From: Todiramphus chloris collaris
Lineage: Eukaryota; Chordata; Aves; Coraciiformes; Alcedinidae
Assembly: GCA_025345505.1 (NCBI GenBank)
Contig: JANVCC010009742.1
Span: forward strand, 560,907-624,906
Length of the DNA: 64,000 nucleotides
Direction of reading: 5' to 3'
Shown: piece by piece, positions 24,901 through 32,381 of the stretch
Layout of the letters: the number at the start of each line of letters is the position of its first letter
Position numbering within the stretch: the first letter of the stretch is position 1
Notes under the pieces: model-generated
What the model was told of the DNA's origin: nothing
What the model saw: only the letters and a program-made list of their open reading frames with translations
The model's database searches: none
Translations under genes and position numbers: made by a program

Positions 24901-25659
24901 CTAAACAGCCACACCCTCGAACGCCGAGACAAAGGGCAGGCCCTTGCGTCTGCCCGTCCAGCCCACGACGATGAGCGCACTGGCGGCCTCATGGTGACGC
25001 TGGGCGAGCGCCCACGATTTGCAATCGATCGCTGCGACATCGGCACGGCCTGACGCCACCGCTTCGATGGACAGGCGGTGGCCGCCGGTCTCGACAAGCC
25101 GCGCAAACAGGTCGAACCCCTCGCCCCGCAGCGCCAGGTCGCGCTCGATGGCGAGATAGCCCGACATGGAATCAGGGCTGTTGAAGGCAAGACGCTTGCC
25201 GCGCAGGCGATCCACCGGCAGGACCGGCTCGCCGCCGCGCGGTGCCGGAACCGCCAGCCCCTCGCCCCGGCGCATGACAAGCGCGCTGGAATAGAACGCC
25301 TCGTCGCCGCCCGCCACGCCGGAATAGTCGTCCTGCCCCGCCACATGCACATGGGCGGCAAGGCCGAGCTCCATCGGTCCCCAGCACGTCTGGGCGAGCA
25401 GGAGCGCCGGATGGCGCCACAGGGTCGGCAGATCAAGTTCGTGGGGCGGCAGCGTCGCGGGATCGGGCGCAATCACCGCGCCCGAGGCATCGCGGATACC
25501 GCCGGGAACGGGCGGCAGGTCGCCATTGCGCCGCGTCAGGTAATCCGGTGCGTCAAAACCTTTGGCCCGCAGCCTGTCGCGCAGGACAAGCCACTGCGCA
25601 TCCACTTCGGCGCGGCGTTCCGGCCAATCATACATCGGCAAGGCTGCAATAGGGGTCAT
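24901..25659 (-). CDS. PhnD-like periplasmic-binding-fold protein without signal peptide
   Basis: The 252-residue protein starts MTPIAALPMYDWPERRAEV and has the PhnD/phosphonate-binding fold pattern: LRGKRLAFNSPDSMSGYLA at about residues 152-170, TGGHRLSIEAVASGRADVAAID (about 189-210, here split GGHRLSIEAVASG / RADVAAID), and KGLPFVSAF near the end. Family knowledge: these domains (PF12974) bind phosphonate, phosphite or other anions for ABC import. Two things are odd: there is no N-terminal signal peptide, and no permease or ATPase lies nearby. It may be a cytoplasmic sensor or binding protein. It is convergent with the flavoprotein gene and lies 9 bases after the desaturase stop, so it could be co-transcribed with the desaturase. 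Confidence 0.8.
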   Translation of the reverse strand: MTPIAALPMYDWPERRAEVDAQWLVLRDRLRAKGFDAPDYLTRRNGDLPPVPGGIRDASGAVIAPDPATLPPHELDLPTLWRHPALLLAQTCWGPMELGLAAHVHVAGQDDYSGVAGGDEAFYSSALVMRRGEGLAVPAPRGGEPVLPVDRLRGKRLAFNSPDSMSGYLAIERDLALRGEGFDLFARLVETGGHRLSIEAVASGRADVAAIDCKSWALAQRHHEAASALIVVGWTGRRKGLPFVSAFEGVAV

Positions 25660-25668
25660 GCGGGAATG

Positions 25669-26712
25669 TTACTCTGTCGGAGGCTCGGCGGGAATAGGCA
25701 CGCTGGTGCCGCCCTGCAGGGAAATGCCGTGGCGGCGCGGATGGAAAGCCCGGGCCGTTGCCGGTTCGCGCCGCAGCACCGGATGCACGACCTCTTCCTT
25801 GCTGCGGAAAGCATAGGCGCGCAGGATCTCGAAATAGTTGCGGAAGACATAGCCGCCATTCATGGCTTTCCACTCTTCACGCTGCTCGCTGTAGAGCTTC
25901 GGCAGCTTGTACCACGGAACGGTCGGCCGCTTGTGATGGACGAAATGCAGGTTGTTGTTGAGGAACAGCAGCGCCAGCGGCGATTTCTCGACAATGATCG
26001 TGCGGCCATCCGGACGCTCGGACCATTGATGCTCGCAATAGGTGCGGATGGCGATGATCGACAACCCCGCATAGGCCGATGTCACGGCATAGAGCCAGAG
26101 CGGAATGCCGAACGCCAGCAACAGCGCAACCAGAACGACCAGCCCCGCAGCGTGCGACAACCATGCATTGCGGACCTTGCGGTCGCCGCCCGAAATCAGC
26201 CTGGCCTCGCTGATAAGAAAGCCGATCACCATGAGGACCGGCCCGATGACAACCCGGCCAATGAGCGTATTGTTCCAGCGCAGCAGGGTTTTCAGAGCAT
26301 CCGGCAGTTTATCCCAGTCGCCCAGCGCCCGGTAATAGCTCTCCGGATCGTCATAGGGATCGGTCAGCCGTTCATCCGCATGGTGCTTCAGGTGCAAATG
26401 CTTGTAGCGGCGATAGGGATAGAACAGGCCGAGCGGCAGGGAGACGAGAAGCTCGTTCAGCCAGCCGCTGCGTGTGGGATGTCCGTGCAGGGCTTCGTGC
26501 TGCAGCGAGGAGTGAAACGCCACCGCCACCGCCATCAGCGCCAGAGCCGCGAACGGCATGGCGGGATAGAGGTATGCTCCGGCTGCGAACCACAGTCCGT
26601 AGCAGACGAGCATCAAGCCAATGGTTGGCCATTCGATGCCGGGGTGTTTGCGTTCCCGGCCGGTTTTGTCAGTTGGTTCTGCTGTATGTGCTTCTGATTC
26701 CATGACTTTCAT
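25669..26712 (-). CDS. Membrane fatty acid desaturase-type di-iron enzyme
   Basis: The start is taken at the ATG at 26712; a longer frame to 26826 would run through the promoter into the divergent regulator. The protein of about 347 residues has four or more membrane segments and the three histidine boxes of membrane desaturases/hydroxylases: HEALHG, HLHLKHH and HFVHH. Family knowledge: the boxes bind two irons that use oxygen to desaturate or hydroxylate an acyl chain or similar substrate. Its substrate is unknown. It is divergently transcribed from an XRE-family regulator with 106 bases between the starts, which suggests control by that regulator. The PhnD-like gene follows on the same strand. 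Confidence 0.88.
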   Translation of the reverse strand: MKVMESEAHTAEPTDKTGRERKHPGIEWPTIGLMLVCYGLWFAAGAYLYPAMPFAALALMAVAVAFHSSLQHEALHGHPTRSGWLNELLVSLPLGLFYPYRRYKHLHLKHHADERLTDPYDDPESYYRALGDWDKLPDALKTLLRWNNTLIGRVVIGPVLMVIGFLISEARLISGGDRKVRNAWLSHAAGLVVLVALLLAFGIPLWLYAVTSAYAGLSIIAIRTYCEHQWSERPDGRTIIVEKSPLALLFLNNNLHFVHHKRPTVPWYKLPKLYSEQREEWKAMNGGYVFRNYFEILRAYAFRSKEEVVHPVLRREPATARAFHPRRHGISLQGGTSVPIPAEPPTE

Positions 26713-26785
26713 GGTCTCACTGTCCAAAACTGTCAGCAATGATATTATTGTGAGAAACCGTTGATTTTGCGCACCAAATCTTGCA

Positions 26786-26807
26786 TTTGTTGTACTCAGT
26801 AAACAAA
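26786..26807. promoter_or_regulatory. Inverted repeat between desaturase and XRE regulator
   Basis: TTTGTT (26786-26791) and AACAAA (26802-26807) form an inverted repeat directly in front of the ribosome site of the regulator gene. It is a candidate operator for autoregulation and for the divergent desaturase. Confidence 0.3.
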
Positions 26808-26818
26808 GGAGCGGGAAA

Positions 26819-27655
26819 ATGGACAAACGCGATCTGTCACGCCTGTTTCAGGAGCGGATCAGGAGTCTGCTCAACCGCAGCGGCGACAACCAGTCATCCT
26901 TCGCAGCGGCGGTCGGCATCGACCGCTCCGCCCTCTCCCAGCTCCTGTCCGGCCAGTCCACCCGCCTGCCGCGCGTCGAAACGCTGCTCAACATTGCCGA
27001 ACGTTATGCCGTGTCGCTGGACTGGCTGCTGGGCCTCAGCCAGGACGAGGGCATCATCGGCGAACTGCGCGCCAGCATGGAGATCGAGGAGGGTGTCGAC
27101 GGCTTTGAGCGCACGCTGCTGGTGCGCTGGCATGCGGAAGCCTCGGGCAGCAAGATCCGCTACGTCCCGGCCCGCATTCCCGATCTTCTGCGCACCCAGG
27201 CGGTGATCGCCTACGAGACATCGCTGGTGCACCGCGACCCCGTCACCCAGATCGCCGAAACCGCGTTCCGGCTGGACTACAACCGCCAGCCCGGCACGGA
27301 CATGGAAGTGTGCATGCCTTACCAGACCCTGCGCGATTTCGCCAAGGGCGGCGGCATATGGGGCGACCTGTCCCGCGATATCCGGGAAGAACAGCTGCAG
27401 CAGATGAGCGTCCTGATCGACGAGCTTTACCCGTCCTTCCGGCTCTATCTGTTCGACGGGCGCGAGCGCTTCTCCGTGCCCTACACGGTCTTCGGCCCCT
27501 ACCGCGCCGCGATCTTCGTCGGCGAGATGTATCTTGTCCTCAACACCACGGAAGCTGTCCTGACCATGCAGCGGCATTTCGACGGGCTGATCCGTGTGGC
27601 AAAGATCAACGCGCACGAGGTCGCCGCCTATGTCTCCACGCTTAAGGCCGAATGA
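26819..27655 (+). CDS. XRE-family transcriptional regulator
   Basis: The 278-residue protein has an N-terminal helix-turn-helix of the XRE/Cro type at about residues 10-70, with SSFAAAVGIDRSALSQLLSG as the turn and recognition helix and YAVSLDWLLGLS after it. The remaining 200 residues form a separate domain that I do not recognise; it is mixed alpha/beta, with VPYTVFGPYRAAIFVGEMYL towards the end, and probably senses a ligand or partner. The ATG at 26819 has a good AGGAGC site. It is divergent from the fatty acid desaturase and probably controls it. No sensor ligand can be inferred. Confidence 0.88.
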   Translation: MDKRDLSRLFQERIRSLLNRSGDNQSSFAAAVGIDRSALSQLLSGQSTRLPRVETLLNIAERYAVSLDWLLGLSQDEGIIGELRASMEIEEGVDGFERTLLVRWHAEASGSKIRYVPARIPDLLRTQAVIAYETSLVHRDPVTQIAETAFRLDYNRQPGTDMEVCMPYQTLRDFAKGGGIWGDLSRDIREEQLQQMSVLIDELYPSFRLYLFDGRERFSVPYTVFGPYRAAIFVGEMYLVLNTTEAVLTMQRHFDGLIRVAKINAHEVAAYVSTLKAE

Positions 27656-27741
27656 TGCGGCAGCACTTGTCGCAAATGAAGATTGACCACATATAAAGAC
27701 TTCCTTATATCGTTATCTAAATAGCACCATAGGAACGCGCC

Positions 27742-28755
27742 ATGACCACAGCCAATCCGCTTGCCGAACTTCTTGCTGAAAAAGGTGTCCTTCTGGCTGA
27801 TGGCGCGACGGGCACGAACCTGTTCGCATCGGGTCTTGAGGCTGGAGAAGCCCCCGAACTGTGGAATGAAGCCCAGCCGGAAAAGATTCTTGCCTTGCAT
27901 CAAGGCTTTGTCGATGCCGGGGCTGACATCATCCTCACCAATTCCTTCGGCGGCACGCGGCATCGCCTGAAACTGCATCACGCGCAGGACCGGGTTTTCG
28001 AGCTGAACAAGAAGGCCGCCGAACTCGCGCGTACCATCGCCGACAAGGCCGGGCGCAAGGTGATTGTCGCCGGATCGGTCGGACCGACGGGCGAGCTGCT
28101 GGTGCCACTCGGCGCACTGACCGAAGAGGACGCCGTTGCCGCCTTCACCGAACAGCTGGAAGGCTTGAAGGCCGGCGGCGTCGATGTCGCCTGGATCGAA
28201 ACCATGTCGGCGCCCGGTGAAATCCGTGCCGCTGCCGAAGCGGCCGTCAAGGTCGGCCTGCCCTACGTCTACACCGGCTCGTTCGATACGGCGGGGAAGA
28301 CCATGATGGGCCTGCCGCCGAAGGATATTCACGCCGTCGTCGATGGGCTTGCCGCGCGCCCTGTCGCCGTGGGCGCCAATTGCGGTGTCGGCGCCTCGGA
28401 TATTCTCGCTTCACTGCTCGACATGTCGGAGGCCGATCCGCAGGCCACCATCGTCATCAAGGGCAATTGCGGCATTCCGGAATTCCGCGGCGCGGAGATT
28501 TTCTATTCCGGCACGCCGGAGCTCATGGCCGATTATGCCCATATGGCAATTGACGGCGGCGCAAAAATCATCGGCGGCTGCTGCGGCACCTCGTTCGTGC
28601 ATCTGGCTGCCATGCGCAAGGCGCTCGACAGCCATGTCAGCGGCATCAGGCCGACGGTGGAGACCATCATCGAAACCATCGGGCCGATGCGCAACAAGCT
28701 TTCCGCCCATGCCGATGACCTGCCCAAGCGCGAGCGCCGCGGCCGCCGGGGCTGA
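27742..28755 (+). CDS. bmt: Betaine-homocysteine S-methyltransferase
   Basis: The 337-residue protein is a homocysteine S-methyltransferase (PF02574) barrel. It has DGATGTNLFA at about 20-29, NSFGGTRHRL (68-77), and the zinc ligands in GANCG (Cys214) and GGCCGT (Cys280, Cys281). Family knowledge: rhizobial Bmt moves a methyl group from glycine betaine to homocysteine, making methionine and dimethylglycine. The surrounding betaine genes support this over cobalamin-linked MetH. The C-terminus ends KRERRGRRG, a short Arg/Gly-rich tail like those on the MttB and pterin methyltransferase proteins. It converges on the VWA gene; a hairpin repeat and terminator lie between. Confidence 0.93.
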   Translation: MTTANPLAELLAEKGVLLADGATGTNLFASGLEAGEAPELWNEAQPEKILALHQGFVDAGADIILTNSFGGTRHRLKLHHAQDRVFELNKKAAELARTIADKAGRKVIVAGSVGPTGELLVPLGALTEEDAVAAFTEQLEGLKAGGVDVAWIETMSAPGEIRAAAEAAVKVGLPYVYTGSFDTAGKTMMGLPPKDIHAVVDGLAARPVAVGANCGVGASDILASLLDMSEADPQATIVIKGNCGIPEFRGAEIFYSGTPELMADYAHMAIDGGAKIIGGCCGTSFVHLAAMRKALDSHVSGIRPTVETIIETIGPMRNKLSAHADDLPKRERRGRRG

Positions 28756-28792
28756 AATCGCGCCATTTGAGGCCGTGTGGTGGTGCGTGGTT

Positions 28793-28869
28793 CGACAAGC
28801 TCACCATGAGGGAGCTTGTGGGCTGCAATCAAACCACTTCCCTCATGGTGAGCTTGTCGAACCACGCAC
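28793..28869. repeat. Hairpin repeat (family A), copy 3 (short form)
   Basis: Arms GTGCGTGGTTCGACAAGCTC and GAGCTTGTCGAACCACGCAC, only about 15 bases apart. It lacks the GGATTGCAGGGAGC core of the long copies. Confidence 0.92.
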
Positions 28870-28895
28870 AATGATTCTGCAATCCTTCGAGACAA

Positions 28896-28921
28896 AAATG
28901 GCCGGGAAATCCCGGCCATTT
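28896..28921. terminator. Bidirectional terminator between bmt and the VWA gene
   Basis: Perfect 11-bp stem AAATGGCCGGG/CCCGGCCATTT with loop AAAT; T-rich on one side and A-rich on the other, so it can end both convergent transcripts. Confidence 0.8.
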
Positions 28922-28943
28922 GCTTTTCGGCAATGCAACAAAC

Positions 28944-30947
28944 CTATTTCTTAGCTTCCAGCGCATCGGCCAACCGCACCAGCGACAGGAATTCGCTGCG
29001 ATAGCCGAAGGCATCGTCGCCGCGCGATCCCGCACCGAGCCTGGCGATATCGGCATAGCTGTAGCTCGCCAAACTATCCGTCCCGCGCAGCTTCTGACCG
29101 AAGGCGGCAACGGCCGTCGAGAACCACACATCGTCCGATGCGGCTGCCGAAACCTCATTGGCCTTGGTCACGGGCGTCGTGATCAGCTTGCTCACTTCCC
29201 CGTTCGGCAGCTTGTAGCGGATCTTGAAGAAGGCATATTCGTCCGATCCCGCTTTCGCATCGGCAGTTGCTGCATTGGGCTTGGCGTAGCGCAGATCATC
29301 GGTCAGCACCGCCGGACTGTTCTTCGGCGTGATCTCGTAAATGGCCGTCACCGTATGACCCGAGCCGATTTCACCGGCATCGATGCGGTCATTGTTGAAA
29401 TCCTCGCGCTTGAGGGCGCGGGTTTCGTAGCCGATCAGCCGGTATTCCGCGACGGTCGCCGGATTGAACTCGACCTGGATTTTCACATCCTTGGCAATCG
29501 GAAACAGCGTCGAGGTTGCTTCCTGTACCAGCGTCTTCTCCGCTTCCGCCAGCGTATCGATATAGGCGGCGGTGCCGTTGCCGTTCTGCGCCAGGACCTG
29601 CATCATCTGATCGTTGTAATTGCCCACGCCGAACCCGAAGACCGACAGGAACACGCCGGATTTGCGCTCGTCCTCGATCAGTGTCTTCAGCTCATCGTCG
29701 CTGGACTGGCCGACATTGAAATCGCCATCGGTGGCCAGCATCACGCGGTTGACGCCGTCCTTGACGAAATTGGCCTTGGCGAGGCGATAGGCCTCCTTGA
29801 TACCCGCTTCGCCCGCCGTCGATCCGCCCGCCTCCAGCCGGTTCAATGCATCGAAGATTTTTGCCTTGTCCTTTACCTCCGTCGGCTCCAGCACGGTCCC
29901 GGCATTGCCCGCATAGGTGACGATGGACACCTTGTCCTTGGGATCGAGCTTGCCCACCAGCATGTGGAAGGCGGATTTCAGCAGCGGCAGCTTGTCCGGC
30001 TCGTCCATCGATCCCGAGACATCGATCAGGAACACCAGGTTGGCGCGCGGCTTTTCCGCCGGGACGACATCATAGCCCTTGATGCCGATATGCATCAGCT
30101 TGGTGTTCTGGTTCCACGGCGTGGGCGTCACGGTAATCGTCGTGTTGAACGGTGTTTCGCGGCTCTGCGGCCCTTTCCAGTCATAGGGGAAATAATTGAT
30201 CATCTCCTCGACGCGCACGCTGTCGGGATCGGGCAAGGCGCCGTCCTTCAGCGAACGGCGCACCATGGCATAGGATGCCGTGTCCACATCGATCGAAAAT
30301 GTCGACACTGGATCATCGGCCACGCGCTTGACCGGATTGGTGTCGAACCGCTGAACCCGGTCGCCAGAGGGTTGCTGCGGGGCAATGCTGTCCTGCGCCA
30401 TTTCCACGGCGGGTGCAGGCATGGGCGCCATCGCTACCGGCTTTTCGGCAGCCGTACCTGCCTGCCCGACGGTTTTCGAACTGCTGAGTGCCTCGATCTG
30501 CCTGGCAAGCGGCGCCTGCTTGACGGCTGGCTGAGACGGCGCAGCCGGTTCGACCATTGGCAGGGGTTGCGGCTGCACGGGTTTCGGCTCGTCGACCTGC
30601 GGCGGCTGCGCCTCTATCGTGACGGGAGCCTGCGGATCCCCCGCCAGCATGCGCGGATCGTGCATCATGGTCCAGGAGATGTAACCCGCGACCGGCAGGA
30701 TCAGCAGGCCGCCGAGGGCCGATGTCGTCAGCAGCAATTTCTTTTCCATCGTTTCACTCCACAATTGGGTTGCGATGGAACTGAGACGCCGGATGATTCC
30801 GCTTCCTTGGGTCTGCACTGCGGTTTTTTTCGCATCGGCATTGTCGAACGCCCGCATCGCCGCATGCATGGCGGCGCGTCTGGCTGCATCGGATGGGCGC
30901 GGCGGTGTCAGTTTGCCGAGTTCGCTGAGTTTCTGATCGTCGGTCAT
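28944..30947 (-). CDS. Membrane VWA protein (YfbK-like), possible anti-sigma factor
   Basis: The 667-residue protein has three parts. Residues 1-66 are a short cytoplasmic-type region (TPPRPSDAARRAAMHAAMRA). One membrane segment lies at about 71-95. After a Pro/Ala-rich linker there is a large outer part with the YfbK N-terminal domain (about 185-295), a von Willebrand A domain with an intact metal site DVSGS (309-313), and a C-terminal DUF3520-like part. Family knowledge: VWA domains bind partners through a bound metal ion. It starts one base after the stop of the ECF sigma gene. That position and the N-terminal layout suggest that the inner 66 residues hold the sigma factor; this is inference. 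It converges on bmt. Confidence 0.88.
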   Translation of the reverse strand: MTDDQKLSELGKLTPPRPSDAARRAAMHAAMRAFDNADAKKTAVQTQGSGIIRRLSSIATQLWSETMEKKLLLTTSALGGLLILPVAGYISWTMMHDPRMLAGDPQAPVTIEAQPPQVDEPKPVQPQPLPMVEPAAPSQPAVKQAPLARQIEALSSSKTVGQAGTAAEKPVAMAPMPAPAVEMAQDSIAPQQPSGDRVQRFDTNPVKRVADDPVSTFSIDVDTASYAMVRRSLKDGALPDPDSVRVEEMINYFPYDWKGPQSRETPFNTTITVTPTPWNQNTKLMHIGIKGYDVVPAEKPRANLVFLIDVSGSMDEPDKLPLLKSAFHMLVGKLDPKDKVSIVTYAGNAGTVLEPTEVKDKAKIFDALNRLEAGGSTAGEAGIKEAYRLAKANFVKDGVNRVMLATDGDFNVGQSSDDELKTLIEDERKSGVFLSVFGFGVGNYNDQMMQVLAQNGNGTAAYIDTLAEAEKTLVQEATSTLFPIAKDVKIQVEFNPATVAEYRLIGYETRALKREDFNNDRIDAGEIGSGHTVTAIYEITPKNSPAVLTDDLRYAKPNAATADAKAGSDEYAFFKIRYKLPNGEVSKLITTPVTKANEVSAAASDDVWFSTAVAAFGQKLRGTDSLASYSYADIARLGAGSRGDDAFGYRSEFLSLVRLADALEAKK

Positions 30948-30948
30948 G

Positions 30949-31533
30949 TCAAAAGCCCTCCGGCGCGCGCAGGATGCGCTTCAGCCGTTTCTTGGCATCG
31001 TGGATGTGCCACGAAACCGTGGCTTCGGCGCAATCCAGCACTTCGGCTGCGTGCGCATGATTCAAGCCCTCCCCATAGACCAGCAGGACGGCATCCGCGG
31101 TCTTGTCAGGCAATGTCTTGACCGCCGCCCACAGGGCGGTCACGTCATCATCCCCGGCATCGGGAGGTGGAGTGTCACTCAGCAATTCGCGGTGATAGGC
31201 CTCGGCCTTGCGCTTTTCACGCGCATGGCGGCGCAGGTGATCACGCGCGGCATTCAGCGTCATCCGGTAGAGCCAGGTGCGCAAGTGCCCCTCGCCGCGC
31301 CATTGCCGGATGGCACTACCGAGCTTGATGCAGACATCCTGCGCGATATCCTCCGCATCGTTGCGGTTGCCCGACCAGCGCCAGGCGATGCGGTGGATGA
31401 AGTCATAGTTCTGCTCGATCAGGAGCCCGAATGCGCTGCGGTTCCCTGCCCGCGCCTGCGCCACAAGGGTTGAACTATCCGCCGTGTCATCCGTCAAACC
31501 GGAAATATCCAAAATGCCTGTCACCCCGTTCAT
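30949..31533 (-). CDS. ECF-family RNA polymerase sigma factor
   Basis: The 194-residue protein has sigma region 2 (DFIHRIAWRWSGNRNDAEDIAQDVCIKL, split as DFIHRIAWRW and NDAEDIAQDV; about 44-71) and region 4 with the helix-turn-helix HAAEVLDCAEATVSWHIHDA (about 160-179). Family knowledge: ECF sigmas direct transcription of a small regulon, often cell-envelope stress, and are held by an anti-sigma factor encoded next to them. The VWA membrane protein gene follows after one base. The start at 31533 gives MNGVTGILD; later starts are possible. What triggers it is unknown. Confidence 0.92.
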   Translation of the reverse strand: MNGVTGILDISGLTDDTADSSTLVAQARAGNRSAFGLLIEQNYDFIHRIAWRWSGNRNDAEDIAQDVCIKLGSAIRQWRGEGHLRTWLYRMTLNAARDHLRRHAREKRKAEAYHRELLSDTPPPDAGDDDVTALWAAVKTLPDKTADAVLLVYGEGLNHAHAAEVLDCAEATVSWHIHDAKKRLKRILRAPEGF

Positions 31534-31608
31534 CGCAGCTTTGACGATGCGACGGCGTCAATCCTTGGGTGAAAAAATGCAATCAATCAAAATATTTTTT
31601 GGCTGACG

Positions 31609-32295
31609 TCAGGCGGCGGCAAACGCCGCCATGTGAAAGCGCTGCTGGTCCGCCGTATAGGCGTGTTCACGGCCCACGGGACAGGCCAGCCGGGCAAGAC
31701 ACCCGCCATCCATGCAAAGCGCGCCTTCCGGCACTGCCAGGTGACTGCGGCAGCGGTCCACAGCGAAGCGCGCGCCGTCGAAAGCATCGACCGGACAGGC
31801 GTGCAGGCAGGGCTTTTCGATGCAGCTATCGCAGGGATGATTATTCAACGGGACAGCGGGAAAACCGATTGCCCTGTCAAACAGCAGCGCCCCGCGAAAC
31901 GCCTGCCAGAGCCCATATTCGGGATGAATCAGCAGCCCCAGCGGCGAGGCAGACAGGCCTTCCGCCCGCTTCGCCCATTGCTGGAAGGGCAGATAGGGCC
32001 TGTCCGACGGAAACACCGCCTGCCCGTCCAGTTCGACTGCGACACGCGTCAGCACCGCCTTGGACCATGCATCCAGCGGATCGGGCTGATGGCTGTGCGA
32101 CTGCCGCCATTGTGTGAAATGCGGCCAGATCGATGAACCGAAATGGCCGATGAGCACCACGCTGCGGGTTGCAGCACCATGGTGCAGGCCGGGCGCGGCC
32201 TCACCCGGTCCAAACACGAAACCGCCGCGCGGAACGAGACCATGCGGTTCCAGCGCGGCGGTGATCTGGTCAAGGAACGGATCGGCAAAGCTCAT
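31609..32295 (-). CDS. Eight-cysteine iron-sulfur protein (QueG-like C-terminal half)
   Basis: The 228-residue protein has two sets of four cysteines in its last 70 residues: HPCDSCIEKPCLHACPVDAF and, after DRCRSHL, GALCMDGGCLARLACPVG. This spacing resembles the two 4Fe-4S clusters of epoxyqueuosine reductase QueG, but the protein is shorter. The N-terminal half has VVLIGHFGSSIWPHF and HPEYGLWQAFRGALLF. I recall similar short ferredoxin-like proteins across Alphaproteobacteria with no known role. It lies 86 bases after MttB gene 2 on the same strand, so co-transcription is possible. A role in reducing the corrinoid would be speculative. Confidence 0.75.
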   Translation of the reverse strand: MSFADPFLDQITAALEPHGLVPRGGFVFGPGEAAPGLHHGAATRSVVLIGHFGSSIWPHFTQWRQSHSHQPDPLDAWSKAVLTRVAVELDGQAVFPSDRPYLPFQQWAKRAEGLSASPLGLLIHPEYGLWQAFRGALLFDRAIGFPAVPLNNHPCDSCIEKPCLHACPVDAFDGARFAVDRCRSHLAVPEGALCMDGGCLARLACPVGREHAYTADQQRFHMAAFAAA

Positions 32296-32381
32296 CCGGG
32301 GCCCGGACCTTTGACAGCAGAGGCCCAGACTTCCTGATGGATCAGATTGGCCACTTTAGCCCGGCCGTCCTCGGGCTTCTT

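Noticed and set aside
28920-31121. Long open frame (about 733 codons) on the plus strand
   Set aside because: Antisense to the VWA and sigma genes, which have strong family motifs.
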